Below are positions 10,253-18,587 of a DNA stretch of 64,000 nt, piece after piece. Every line of letters starts with the position of its first letter. Position 1 is the first letter of the stretch. This stretch comes from Sphingorhabdus lutea. GTDB lineage: Bacteria > Pseudomonadota > Alphaproteobacteria > Sphingomonadales > Sphingomonadaceae. Below the pieces are notes generated by a model, which saw only the letters and a list, made by a program, of their open reading frames with translations, ran no database searches and was not told the DNA's origin. A program made the translations under genes and the position numbers. Location: assembly GCF_001889025.1 (NCBI RefSeq), contig NZ_CP018154.1, positions 2,160,501 to 2,224,500 on the forward strand. Direction: 5' to 3'.

Positions 10253-10361
10253 GCCCATTTTATTTTTTGGGTTAATTTATTTGTGAATTTTTGGGCCAAT
10301 TTCCTAGACTATTTTATTGGTTTAAAACCATATTCAACCACCACTTATATCGGGAAACGCC

Positions 10362-11309
10362 CTATTCAGCGGCATTGGCAATATGCTGTCCCAACATTAT
10401 TTCGGCCAATTTTGTTATTAACAGGGCAATAGAGCCGCCAATTATCCGCGAGCTTTGTGTGATTGGCTCAAATAAATTTTCATCCAAATATAAATGACGA
10501 CCAATTTCAATTTGTATAGCATAAATACCGCGTGCTGGCCGTGAATGACGGCGCAATATATATCCGCCAGCATAGGGGGCGTTCATTGCCACCTTTAATT
10601 TACGTTTTTTATTTGCCCGACACACATAATTTAATTGAGAAAAATGATTGATAACCAAATCGGTTAAATAATTATCACATGTTGAACCAAAAATATCACC
10701 AATAACAATATCGGGTACATTATTATCGTCAATATTATAGTCATTATCCCCGCCATATGGCGTCAATGCATCGCCCCCATTCAAAATTGGCGGCATGCTG
10801 TGCAGGTCAATTAACATGGCGCTGCCAAATTGCGACTTCATCTGGCCCAATATTTGGGTGATTTTTTCATGATAGGGGATATGAAAATTTTCAATGCGAT
10901 TGTCCAAATCCTGCCGCGTCATGCGGCCCTTCCAAATATCGCCCCATGGCGCCATTCTTCGGGGGATAAGGCCCAATCCGCCGCGCACCTTGGCGCTTGG
11001 CTGTGCAAAATCGCCCTGCCGCGCGCCTATTATCATTTGGGCATCAACCTCATCTGGGGCGCGGTTTAAATCAATCCATGCTCGTGCCATATTGGCCATT
11101 ATATTGGGGAAACCCGCCCTTTTTGATGGCGCGGCCAATATATCGACATATCGATCCTCCAATTTAATCAGCGCCGATGGGGATATCCGCAATTGGCCCA
11201 AAATTTCTGGAGGATAAAATCGCCCACAATGCGGCACCGATAATAATATCGGCAATTTTATATCGTCATGACCGTAAATATTAAATGATGGGGTTATTAT
11301 ATCTACCAA
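10362..11309 (-). CDS. N-formylglutamate amidohydrolase family protein
   Basis: A 315-residue zinc amidohydrolase of the N-formylglutamate deformylase family. Visible motifs are SVPHCGRFYPPEI near residue 24, the DRYVD motif, DLNRAPDEVD and the DLHSMPP metal-site segment. The reaction inferred from the family is hydrolysis of N-formyl-L-glutamate, the last step of one histidine pathway. No hut genes are nearby; instead it is divergent from cpdR, an arrangement I recall from other alphaproteobacteria, so a role in histidine use is uncertain. Confidence 0.85.
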   Translation of the reverse strand: MVDIITPSFNIYGHDDIKLPILLSVPHCGRFYPPEILGQLRISPSALIKLEDRYVDILAAPSKRAGFPNIMANMARAWIDLNRAPDEVDAQMIIGARQGDFAQPSAKVRGGLGLIPRRMAPWGDIWKGRMTRQDLDNRIENFHIPYHEKITQILGQMKSQFGSAMLIDLHSMPPILNGGDALTPYGGDNDYNIDDNNVPDIVIGDIFGSTCDNYLTDLVINHFSQLNYVCRANKKRKLKVAMNAPYAGGYILRRHSRPARGIYAIQIEIGRHLYLDENLFEPITQSSRIIGGSIALLITKLAEIMLGQHIANAAE

Positions 11310-11470
11310 AATTGCGCCTAAATATTTTTATTTATATAGTTAATTCAATATTTTTACCCAATTTGTACAAAAATAAAATAATTTTTTTAAAAATATGATG
11401 CAAATTGTTAAGCCTCATCCTGTATATGGCAAATATAAATTTAGCAAAATTGATCTAAAAGAGGATGTTC

Positions 11471-11848
11471 ATGACCCGAATTTTACTTGCCGAGGATGAA
11501 CCGGCAATGCGCGAATATTTGGTTCGCTCACTGGAAAAAAATGGATATGAAGTTGTCGCCGTTGATTGCGGGTCAAAGGCTGCGCCCTTATTGGAATCAA
11601 GAAGTTTTGACCTGTTACTAACTGATATTGTCATGCCGGAAATGGACGGGATTGAATTGGCCCGCCATTGCAGCAAGGTTTCACCCGAAACAAAGGTGAT
11701 GTTCATTACCGGATTTTCTGGTGTCGCCCTGCGCGCGGGCGAAGAAATGCCCAGTGCAAAAATATTGTCAAAACCATTTCATCTGCGCGATTTAGTGTTG
11801 GAGGTTGAACGCATGTTCGGACAACAAAGCGCCAGCGGGCTTAGCTAA
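11471..11848 (+). CDS. cpdR: Single-domain response regulator, CpdR-like
   Basis: A receiver domain with no output domain (125 residues). It shows the acidic pair in LAEDEPAMREY, the phospho-acceptor Asp in LLLTDIVMPEMDG, the Thr in VMFITGFSG and the Lys in LSKPFHLRDL. CpdR in Caulobacter and rhizobia is controlled through a CckA-ChpT phosphorelay and, when unphosphorylated, primes ClpXP proteolysis of cell-cycle proteins. The ATG at 11471 has GAGG at 11461-11464. The symbol rests on similarity of the receiver and on its neighbour, the amidohydrolase gene. Confidence 0.82.
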   Translation: MTRILLAEDEPAMREYLVRSLEKNGYEVVAVDCGSKAAPLLESRSFDLLLTDIVMPEMDGIELARHCSKVSPETKVMFITGFSGVALRAGEEMPSAKILSKPFHLRDLVLEVERMFGQQSASGLS

Positions 11849-11915
11849 GCATAATTTATCATCAAATATTAAAATGTCGGTTGAGCATCGCGGCTTATGC
11901 TGTTAAGCGCGTTTC

Positions 11916-13760
11916 TTAAATTGTCGTTACGCACCCATAGCTCAGCTGGATAGAGCGCTGCCCTCCGAAGGCAGAGGCCAGAGGTTCGAATCCTCTTGGG
12001 TGCACCAATTTTATAAACTTTCCGAACCTCTGTTTTCTTATGCCCACCTTAAAAGGTGGCGGGGGTTCGAATCCTCTTGGGTGCACCAATTTTATAAACT
12101 TTCCGAACCTCTGTTTTCTTATGCCCACCTTAAAAGGTGGCGGGGGTTCGAATCCTCCCCGATGCACCAATTTTATAAACTTTCCGAACCTCTGTTTTCT
12201 TATGCCCACCTTAAAAGGTGGCGGGGGTTCGAACCCTCTTAGGTGCACCATTCCTTTTTCACCATCCCAAATACCGCTTAAGACCTTGAAAGGTATAGAA
12301 GTTTTGGGTGTTCGAAGTCCTTCATTTCGACTGTATTTAAGTTTGTCTGCAAAAGCCAATTTTAGCACATTCCTACGGTCGGCGAAGGTTCCATAAATCC
12401 ATATTTTGTGCGGGTTTGCGAGGAATGTAAGAGCGTGTTCGAACATTTCGCTATAGCCGCGAGCTGGTTGGGAGAGTTTCGCGATCTTTTCAGCTAAAAG
12501 ATGCTTTTGGCTTTCCAGCGCAGTTATCCGCTTTTCTATCTGTTCCGATACGATAGAGTTATCAGTGTCCAACATCTTATCGACCAGTTTGGTCATGTTG
12601 CCCTCTATCCGTGCCAGTTCGGATTTGAGGCGACTGGCCCGATCTTTATTTGTTACCGCCATATGTTCCCACAAGTCCTTGAACATCTTGGAGGCAACCG
12701 TGAAAAGGCTCTGTGATGGCTGCAATTGTGTTAGCAGTTCTTCAAATTCCTGCTCCAGTTTATCCCGTGCAATCGACTTCCTGTAGCTTTCACAATCCTT
12801 ATTGAAGCAGAGATAGTAGGGATATTTTTTGTTTTTACCCTTGCTCCAGCAAGCTGTAAGTGGGTTATTGCAATCATCGCAATCTACCGCTCCACGAAGC
12901 ACAAAGTCTTCGTGCAGATCGGTACGATTCGCTATCCTAGTGCCTTCTTGAAGGTGTTCTTGTATCTTGAGATAGGTTTCCCACGAGATTAAACCTTCAT
13001 GCTTAGCTTCGCGCAGAGAGATGCCCCAATTAGGTGCCTCTATCATGCCTGCGTATAAAGGCTGGGTAAGCAGCAAGTCAGCACGTTCATGCGTAACGCC
13101 GCCTTTGCTGTTTTTGGGAAATTCAGGCTGATCTTCCAGAAATTGCCTCACTTCGCCTTTCGAGCCAAAACGTCCAGATGCAAAGCCATCCAATGCTTCC
13201 TGTACGATGGACGCCATAGGTTCATCGCGAACCAATTCCTTCCCATGACCTTTGATATATTTATAGCCTAACGGCGGTCTGGCATTCACATAATAGCCAT
13301 TTGTAATTCTTGCTTTCATGCGATTGATGGTTTGTTCTCTATTCTTTTGTGCAAAATGCTGTGCGGAACTGGCAAGGACGTTTTCAAGGAACTGCGAATC
13401 TGAATCATCGCCAAAAACGACAGAAGGGCTTTCCAATATACCGCCTGCTTTGGCGAGTTGGTCGCGGAGTGCGAGATGGGCTTTAAGACCACGTGCAAGC
13501 CGCGAAATATCATCAATCAGCACAATATGCGGATTGGCTTTGTTTTGTTTCAGGAATGAAAGCATGGCATCCATGCCTGGACGCCGTTCTTTACTTCCCG
13601 TCATATCATCGGTGAACATGGCAACGACTTCATATTCACGCGAAGAAGCATAGGCACGGCAGCGGGTGGCTTGGGATTCTATTCCCCCGCCATCTTTTAC
13701 CTGTTTCTTGGAGGAAACACGCGCATAGATAATAGCAGGTTTATGTATTTTCTCACTCAT
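11916..13760 (-). CDS. Large serine recombinase (integrase) with read-through tail
   Basis: The core is a site-specific recombinase. The resolvase catalytic domain begins IYARVSSKKQ (nucleophile Ser) and continues to DDISRLARG. A recombinase domain with NARPPLGYKY follows, then a zinc ribbon (CDDCNNP and a later C-x4-C) and a coiled coil near residues 380-440. The expected protein ends around residue 510-520. In this integrated copy the frame continues through the three att repeats as 27-residue repeats (RGFEPPPPFKVGIRKQRFGK and so on) and then antisense to tRNA-Arg, stopping at 11916. That tail is junction-dependent and probably not native. Its start overlaps the stop of the small upstream gene. 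Confidence 0.9.
   Translation of the reverse strand: MSEKIHKPAIIYARVSSKKQVKDGGGIESQATRCRAYASSREYEVVAMFTDDMTGSKERRPGMDAMLSFLKQNKANPHIVLIDDISRLARGLKAHLALRDQLAKAGGILESPSVVFGDDSDSQFLENVLASSAQHFAQKNREQTINRMKARITNGYYVNARPPLGYKYIKGHGKELVRDEPMASIVQEALDGFASGRFGSKGEVRQFLEDQPEFPKNSKGGVTHERADLLLTQPLYAGMIEAPNWGISLREAKHEGLISWETYLKIQEHLQEGTRIANRTDLHEDFVLRGAVDCDDCNNPLTACWSKGKNKKYPYYLCFNKDCESYRKSIARDKLEQEFEELLTQLQPSQSLFTVASKMFKDLWEHMAVTNKDRASRLKSELARIEGNMTKLVDKMLDTDNSIVSEQIEKRITALESQKHLLAEKIAKLSQPARGYSEMFEHALTFLANPHKIWIYGTFADRRNVLKLAFADKLKYSRNEGLRTPKTSIPFKVLSGIWDGEKGMVHLRGFEPPPPFKVGIRKQRFGKFIKLVHRGGFEPPPPFKVGIRKQRFGKFIKLVHPRGFEPPPPFKVGIRKQRFGKFIKLVHPRGFEPLASAFGGQRSIQLSYGCVTTI
11931..12007 (+). tRNA. tRNA-Arg (anticodon CCG), integration target
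   Basis: A 77-nt tRNA with encoded CCA. The acceptor stem is GCACCCA/TGGGTGC, the anticodon stem CTGCC/GGCAG encloses CTCCGAA with anticodon CCG, and the T-arm is GGTTCGAATCC. Its last 25 bases are repeated three more times immediately downstream, marking it as the attachment site of the adjoining mobile element. The gene itself is intact. Confidence 0.97.
12001..12250 (+). repeat. Tandem attachment-site array (three 81-bp units)
   Basis: Units begin at 12001, 12082 and 12163, and a last partial one (TGCACCA) lies at 12244. Each unit holds the 54-bp core followed by about 27 bases ending in a copy of the tRNA-Arg T-arm and acceptor end (copies at 12064-12088, 12145-12169 and 12226-12250, the last two with a few changes). 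The period is exactly 27 codons, so the recombinase frame stays open through all units. The array may be a footprint of repeated integration and loss, or a tandem duplication. Confidence 0.9.
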
Positions 13761-14016
13761 TATCGCCCTCCGTTGGATTGTTTTTACACTCTAGCAGATC
13801 GGCGGGCGAGGTGGCACATTTTTGGAATTCGGCGATGAGCTTATTCACAGGCTCCATGCCATAACCGAGCTGGACGAAAGACTTCATGATCTGGAAAAGC
13901 ACCTCTATCAGTTCCAATTTTTGCGCTTCCGTCAGACCATCTTCATCGAACTCTGAGAGATAGTCGGCAGGCAATGGTTCCCTATCAGTTGATGTATCTA
14001 TGCCATCTCGCTCCAT
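13753..14016 (-). CDS. Small protein coupled to the recombinase
   Basis: An acidic protein of about 87 residues (MERDGIDTSTDREPLPADYL onward) whose stop codon lies inside the first codons of the recombinase gene, so the two are co-translated. It is unrecognised; a recombination directionality factor or recombinase partner is a reasonable guess from position only. The frame is open to 14241, but the ATG codons at 14022 and 14016 follow an AGAGGAG ribosome-binding site. I prefer 14016, which has eight-base spacing. Confidence 0.65.
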   Translation of the reverse strand: MERDGIDTSTDREPLPADYLSEFDEDGLTEAQKLELIEVLFQIMKSFVQLGYGMEPVNKLIAEFQKCATSPADLLECKNNPTEGDNE

Positions 14017-14329
14017 GCTCATTACTCCTCTTCTGGTTGTATCAAACCAAATCGACTGTTCGATCCGTTTCAGGGCAAACAGGCTTGCATCATCTGTACG
14101 AATACAGATCACAGCAGAGCATTTCGGGGAGATAGACAAAGAAATGTAATTTGAGGCATCAACCCGAAAACTGGATTGATTGCCAACACGACCCCCACAT
14201 CGTTCAAATTCACAAAGCTGTGTATTACTTAAGTAAATCACTTTAAGGTTAACGCTTTCTTAATTTGTTGCATTCTCTCAACTACCTTAAGTTGTAAAAA
14301 CCAGAGTATGCGTCCAGTAGCGATAGTTT

Positions 14330-14497
14330 CTATCGAAGCTGGAGGCTGAGACGAACGGCTGCAATCTGCGATTGTAGAGCCGAGCGATCAAACTCACTTG
14401 AAGCAGCGTGGAATTGCCCCGTGAGTGTGGCGAGCAATGCCTGTAATTCACTATTCGACAGTTTTGCCAGAGACGCTAAGTTGAATTGATCCTGCAT
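14330..14497 (-). CDS. 55-residue hypothetical protein
   Basis: A short frame starting MQDQFNLASLAKLSNSEL with a very strong ribosome-binding site, GGAGGTTATC, directly before the ATG. The product is predicted helical with a leucine-rich pattern (LQALLATL, then LQSQIAAVRLSLQLR). It lies upstream of the recombinase pair on the same strand with about 310 bases between them. Function is unknown; size and position would suit a directionality factor or small regulator, but there is no recognised motif. Confidence 0.55.
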   Translation of the reverse strand: MQDQFNLASLAKLSNSELQALLATLTGQFHAASSEFDRSALQSQIAAVRLSLQLR

Positions 14498-14757
14498 GAT
14501 AACCTCCATGTTTTGGAGACTGCGATTGGCGCAGCCTTTCTATGGAGGCAGAACAAACTCACCGAGATCAGACATCATTCGCCAGAAGCGCAACGCAGAG
14601 TAGCAGCGGGATTCCCGCTTGAAGCCCTATAAATCGAGAGTGGTTTACAACGACCCCTTGAAAGGCAAGTGCCGTCGCTTTTCTGGGCTTGATTTCAGCA
14701 AATGGTATTTTTCTGTCGCAGCACATCTTACGCTAGACATTCAAAGACAAAGTTGAT

Positions 14758-14775
14758 TAACAAGTAAGCTTGTTA
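14758..14775. promoter_or_regulatory. Palindrome upstream of the DUF21 gene
   Basis: TAACAAG and CTTGTTA form a perfect inverted repeat around TAAG, 15 bases before the ATG at 14790. It is not followed by a T run, so an operator or a leader hairpin is more likely than a terminator. The rest of 14498-14789 holds only small hairpins (for example AGCGGGATTCCCGCT) and no supported gene. Confidence 0.35.
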
Positions 14776-14789
14776 GCCGGGGCATTTCG

Positions 14790-15548
14790 TTGAAACCTAA
14801 TTTTTTCCGTTTTCTTCTTGTTGTTGGTCTCATCCTCTTTGTTTCTTGGCGGGTAATAATTCCGCAGCTGGACTTAATTGAGGATGGCTGGACATTTGGA
14901 ATATTGGCAATAGGCCTCTTAATTGCTTCATTTTTATCATCTGCAATGGAAGCTGCTCTGTCGGTCATATCGCGAGACGAGAGTCTCTCCAAGGAAGTAA
15001 CGAAAGAAAAGTCCAATCTCCTAAGTCAGCATACCACGATGCTGAATCAAATAGATGGCAATGGGAAAGGCTACACGCGACGGAGAGATTTCTACTCACT
15101 AGCCAAACTGCGTTGGAAACACCTCTCGCTGAATATGAAAGAGTTCAGCATATCTCACGATGGTAGAGGGGTTGCTGTCGGAGCTTTCGCCTCTGCAAGC
15201 GTTTTTTTGAATACGGCTCTTGCAGCATTCCTGCCACTTTCACTTAAGGAAAGTTCTAGCGATGGCTTGGTTGGAATATATTATCCAACTGTTTCATTCG
15301 CACAAAGCTCGATTTCATGGAATTTGGAATATCTTGATTTTACGGGCAACAAACTGTTTGTTTTTGCATCTGTTTCATTGCCATTACTAATTCTGGGAAA
15401 AATAATCCCTAAACACGTCGGAATGACAAATTACAAATTTTTTGCATATGACCTGAACATCATCGCGCGGATTATATTGCGTTGTCTGGGATGGCTGGCG
15501 GCGGGAACCCTCTGGATTGCCGCCCCTATCCAAAATTCAAAAAGGTAA
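14790..15548 (+). CDS. DUF21 (CNNM/CorC-type) membrane domain protein
   Basis: A 252-residue membrane protein with about four spanning segments. SFLSSAMEAALSVISRDES and the later LLILGKIIPKHVGMTN match the transmembrane DUF21 domain of the CNNM/CorC family of Mg2+/Co2+ transporters (usual forms are F-x-S-x-x-E-x-A-L-x-S-x-S-R and LGEIIPK). The CBS pair and CorC/HlyC C-terminal domains that normally follow are missing, and the stop comes soon after the DUF21 core. Ion transport linked to the metal cargo is possible but is inference. Confidence 0.62.
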   Translation: MKPNFFRFLLVVGLILFVSWRVIIPQLDLIEDGWTFGILAIGLLIASFLSSAMEAALSVISRDESLSKEVTKEKSNLLSQHTTMLNQIDGNGKGYTRRRDFYSLAKLRWKHLSLNMKEFSISHDGRGVAVGAFASASVFLNTALAAFLPLSLKESSSDGLVGIYYPTVSFAQSSISWNLEYLDFTGNKLFVFASVSLPLLILGKIIPKHVGMTNYKFFAYDLNIIARIILRCLGWLAAGTLWIAAPIQNSKR

Positions 15549-15568
15549 AATTCCGTCGCAAAATCTGG

Positions 15569-15967
15569 TTAGTGCGTAGCTAGTTCTCTGACATGAGGCG
15601 CGCCGAGAAATGATTCTGAAAAAAGCTGATGGCTAACACTAACGCTATCGACTTCGATTGCCGCTTGCTGCAACTGTTCAATCAGCTTTTTTACAGGCTG
15701 TGCATCCGTACCAAGAATGACGTATTTATGAGCTGATAAAACAGCTCCATCAAAATCGTCTAAAATCTTCGTTTTAAGTTCAATGGCACCTGCCACACCA
15801 TTATTCGGATTAGGATCGACGTTAACAGTCGCATAAAAAACATCGCCGAGACCGTACTCATCTCCAGCAATTGTCAGTTTACCGTCATCGAGAGCAATTT
15901 CTCCAGCTCTCACTCGTTTTGGGGCTGCTGTGCCAAAGCGACCAATACCTCTGAAAAATCTGGGCAT
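15569..15967 (-). CDS. Hypothetical protein
   Basis: A 132-residue soluble protein (MPRFFRGIGRFGTAAPKRVR at the start), basic at the N-terminus and otherwise acidic, with no signal peptide or membrane segment. I do not recognise a family. It is convergent with the DUF21 gene, and the intergenic 15968-16184 upstream of it shows nothing clear beyond AT-rich sequence. Confidence 0.5.
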   Translation of the reverse strand: MPRFFRGIGRFGTAAPKRVRAGEIALDDGKLTIAGDEYGLGDVFYATVNVDPNPNNGVAGAIELKTKILDDFDGAVLSAHKYVILGTDAQPVKKLIEQLQQAAIEVDSVSVSHQLFSESFLGAPHVRELATH

Positions 15968-16184
15968 TTCTATCGCTTCACTCCTTTCTTAAGTGACCAG
16001 ACCGATGTGGGAACGGAATGGCCGTATTCAAGTGACTAAAAAAATCTACCAAACTTCAAACTTTCCAGCAACGAAATAAATTGCAGTCACTTTCTGCGCC
16101 TATTCAATAGCATGAGGTTTCTAAATATAAAGCTAATCACTTTTGCAGTGCTCATTCAGCATGACCAGGCAGACAGGGGTAAGG

Positions 16185-16739
16185 TTAGCATCCGTTTACA
16201 GCACGGTAGAGCGTACGCACATTTACTCGGTGATGCTCGGCAATCACCGACATATCCTCACCCGCAGATTTACGACGCCGAGCGTCGAGGATCTGCTTAG
16301 GTGTTAACGCGCATGGGCGACCAAGTTTTACCCCGCGTTTCCGCGCAGCCGCTAGCCCTGCAACGGTACGTTCCGAAATCAGATTGCGCTCTAGTTCGCC
16401 GAATGCATTGCGGATTTGAAAGAAACAGCGACCCATTGGCGTTGTCGTATCAATTCCTTCGGTGAGCACCATAAAATCAATTCCATCGCGCTCAAAATGA
16501 TCGAGAATATCAAGCGCATGGCGGAGCGAGCGAAACGCTCGATCCATTTTCCACAGAACAAGACTGTCGCCATGTCTCAGACTGGATAGTGCTTTTTTGA
16601 AGCCTGGGCGCGATTTGGCAATCGCTGAAATCCCTTTGTCAGTGAATATCCTATCGCAATTTGCCGCCTTCAAAGCGTCAGTTTGCAAATCGAGCGTTTG
16701 TTCACAGGTGGAAACCCGCGCGTATCCTATACGAGCCAT
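16185..16739 (-). CDS. Small serine recombinase (resolvase/DNA-invertase type)
   Basis: A 184-residue recombinase of the Tn3-resolvase/Pin group. The start MARIGYARVSTCEQTLDLQ carries the catalytic Ser, followed by D-K-G-I-S-A, GDSLVLWKMDRAFRSLRHAL and the helix E region GELERNLISERT. A short C-terminal helix-turn-helix (LTPKQILDARRRKSAGEDMS to NVRTLYRAVNG) completes it. The frame extends 141 codons upstream, but family length and the conserved MARIGYARVS start fix the ATG at 16739. It may belong to a transposon that brought part of the cargo. Confidence 0.88.
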   Translation of the reverse strand: MARIGYARVSTCEQTLDLQTDALKAANCDRIFTDKGISAIAKSRPGFKKALSSLRHGDSLVLWKMDRAFRSLRHALDILDHFERDGIDFMVLTEGIDTTTPMGRCFFQIRNAFGELERNLISERTVAGLAAARKRGVKLGRPCALTPKQILDARRRKSAGEDMSVIAEHHRVNVRTLYRAVNGC

Positions 16740-16783
16740 ATCATAAAGCGCAGGTTTTCTGATGGTTTGCGAGAGGTTTGAAA

Positions 16784-16973
16784 TGTCAAAAACGACCGTT
16801 TTTGTCAAGGCGGATGGACAACGAAACGCAGTGAATCGTAAAAATGTTGAAATTATCCAAATATTATAATAAGATGCGCTACGCGCAGTGCAGGAATGAC
16901 CTGCCCCAAGTGGGAAAATGCGAGAGACAACCAGCCTCAAATATTGACTGTGACAAAAACGGTCGTTATTGTC
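16784..16973. promoter_or_regulatory. Two related palindromes, candidate resolvase sites
   Basis: Two near-palindromes of about 23 bp lie 45 and 212 bases upstream of the small recombinase gene: 16784-16807 and 16951-16973. Both have arms of the form TGNCAAAAACG and its complement, and 17 bases of one are an exact inverted copy of the other (16791-16807 against 16951-16967). TGTC/GACA ends are typical of resolvase half-sites, so these may be res subsites; an operator for the recombinase and the divergent gene at 16990 is the alternative. Confidence 0.45.
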
Positions 16974-16989
16974 GGAGGCGTGAAAGGGC

Positions 16990-17520
16990 ATGAAGCCAAT
17001 GAGAAACGTAGCGAATAAAATATTTGGAGCAGTAGCAGCAGGAGCTTTGGCTTTAACACCAACAGCTACTTTTGCACAAGAAGCTCCCATACCTGCGAAT
17101 TTAAATACATCAGCGGGAACTGCTGTTGAGGTTGAGACGCCTTTTGTAACATTCAATGACACGGATCGTTCAATACGATTTGTACAGTCTGGTGCTGCGG
17201 AAGCATCGCGCGATAAAATTGCTATCGTCGTATTCAGTGGAAATCGTGATTTGCAACGAGAAGCATATCAAGCCGCCCTGCAATTGCGTGACGAGCGTGT
17301 TCCTTTGGCGCTAATTCTTGGACCTAGCCTTGATCCAACCAATTCATCTGCAAGCATACAGGTTTATGCTGAGGGAGTACCCGTGTTTGATGGCACAGGA
17401 GCGATTATCGGTTCAAACAACGCCGATATGGTTCAACCGGAAACGGTTAGAATGGCAAGAATTGCATATGACCGCCATTTCCCGCAGAGAGTTGCTAGCC
17501 TAGACTTGGCACAGAATTAG
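16990..17520 (+). CDS. Exported hypothetical protein
   Basis: A 176-residue protein with a clear Sec signal peptide (basic start, hydrophobic GAVAAGALALTPTATFA, probable cleavage after AFA-like TFA-QE). The mature part has IAIVVFSGNRDLQREAYQAAL and LALILGPSLDPTNS, which suggest an alpha/beta fold, but I recognise no family. GGAGG lies 11 bases before the ATG. Its last 26 bases overlap the 3' end of the convergent gene at 17495. Confidence 0.55.
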   Translation: MKPMRNVANKIFGAVAAGALALTPTATFAQEAPIPANLNTSAGTAVEVETPFVTFNDTDRSIRFVQSGAAEASRDKIAIVVFSGNRDLQREAYQAALQLRDERVPLALILGPSLDPTNSSASIQVYAEGVPVFDGTGAIIGSNNADMVQPETVRMARIAYDRHFPQRVASLDLAQN

Positions 17521-18442
17521 ATTCATTTCTCGGCGTGGCAGGCGTTGTGTCTCTGGCGTCAGCAAATTGTCTTTCACTTGCAACATCGCCAAAAATAGAA
17601 GCGAGTTCGTCACCGCTTTCAACAGTTCTCCTATCTGCAAGATCATCAATTTCTCTGTCTGCGTAACCTTGTGCTGCACGAGCATTGATCCAAACTTCAT
17701 TGCTATCAATCTGAACGGCTACTGCATCCTGTTGCACTCTAGTGCCGCTGATTGCAGCTTCGACCACTTGCTCAGGTGCATCCATTGCGAGTTCACGCGC
17801 CTGAGCCACCTCGCCAACTGTAACTTCCGCTGTGCGAGTACGATTTAGACCAATTTCTTGCGCATCTTCCATCAGGCCTTTCATTTCTGATGCACCTTCA
17901 GGACTGCTTTGTGCTCGCTCTGTCATCATTCTTGCTTGTTCTTCGGGCGGAGCAGCTTTCAATGCCATCAAGAATGTATAGTGAGATGCTCGCTCTGCTT
18001 CAGGAATCTTGTGGCGATCACAATAAGCGTCAAAATCTTCGAGTGCATCATCGATTGCAGTGCTCAAATCTTCTTCTTCCACCGTCATGCCGAACATTGT
18101 AAATTGACCGTTTGCGTAAGTCGCCGTTGTCATTGCTAGTAGCTCTTCACGTTGTTGAACGCCTAGTTCAGCGATAAGGCTAGCATCCATCGGATCATCT
18201 TTTTTGCGATCTTCCGCTTCGAGTGCCATGCGCTCTTCAAGAGCGACATCGGAAATTCCAGCACCAACGCCGCTTAATGCTTCTGCATTCCCGAACAGTG
18301 CATCGAACATTGTTCCGCCAAAGTTGAAATCCTGAAAATAAACGGACGGCTCGGGGATGACATCGGGATTTACAGCTATATGAGCGGCGAGTTGTGCTTC
18401 TCTAAGATTGTCTTCCGTGACCATGGCTTCTTGTGCCATCAT
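17495..18442 (-). CDS. Acidic hypothetical protein
   Basis: A protein of about 315 residues, rich in Glu, Asp, Ala and Met, apparently soluble and largely helical. It contains an RTAEVTVGEVAQARELA stretch and a low-complexity C-terminus (RDTTPATPRNESNSVPSLG). No known domain is recognised. The frame opens at a TTG three codons earlier; the two ATG codons at 18442 and 18439 follow AAGGAAC and GGGGGA. A 22-bp palindrome at 18506-18527 lies in its upstream region. Confidence 0.5.
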   Translation of the reverse strand: MMAQEAMVTEDNLREAQLAAHIAVNPDVIPEPSVYFQDFNFGGTMFDALFGNAEALSGVGAGISDVALEERMALEAEDRKKDDPMDASLIAELGVQQREELLAMTTATYANGQFTMFGMTVEEEDLSTAIDDALEDFDAYCDRHKIPEAERASHYTFLMALKAAPPEEQARMMTERAQSSPEGASEMKGLMEDAQEIGLNRTRTAEVTVGEVAQARELAMDAPEQVVEAAISGTRVQQDAVAVQIDSNEVWINARAAQGYADREIDDLADRRTVESGDELASIFGDVASERQFADARDTTPATPRNESNSVPSLG

Positions 18443-18505
18443 TTCCCCCAAGTTCCTTTTTAAGATATCTTGAGAATAAATTATGCCAAATAACAGGGGG
18501 TTAAT

Positions 18506-18527
18506 TTTAGATAAAATTTGAACTAAT
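18506..18527. promoter_or_regulatory. Operator-like palindrome, copy 1
   Basis: TTTAGATAAAA and TTTGAACTAAT form an imperfect 22-bp palindrome about 64 bases upstream of the acidic-protein gene. A near-identical copy lies at 19503-19524, with similarity running on through CAGTG on the right. Two copies flanking the gene for a repeated DNA-binding-like protein suggest operators for that protein; this is inference. Confidence 0.45.
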
Positions 18528-18587
18528 AATCAGTGACTTATTGAAATAATTATGAAAAGTGCCGATCGGAAACGTTCTTATGGGCGG

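Noticed and set aside
10157..10432. 91-codon plus-strand frame after mmsA
   Set aside because: It reads straight through a perfect terminator hairpin and T run and overlaps the amidohydrolase gene antisense, with no homology recognised.
12000..12242. Plus-strand 80-codon repetitive frame over the att array
   Set aside because: It is only the translation of the 81-bp DNA repeats and the tRNA end; there is no ribosome-binding site and the repeats are explained as attachment sites.
11916..12243. Recombinase C-terminal 27-residue repeats as a real protein domain
   Set aside because: The RGFEPPPPFKVG-type repeats and the final GFEPLASAFGGQRS are antisense readings of tRNA sequence, a well-known source of false protein tails; I treat them as junction-dependent read-through.
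12001..12250. CRISPR array
   Set aside because: Three repeats in direct contact without spacers, each containing a tRNA end, are not CRISPR; no cas genes are present.
16740..17162. N-terminal extension of the small resolvase
   Set aside because: The 141 extra codons have no homology, cover the palindromes and the divergent gene start, and the family always begins at the MARIGYARVS region.
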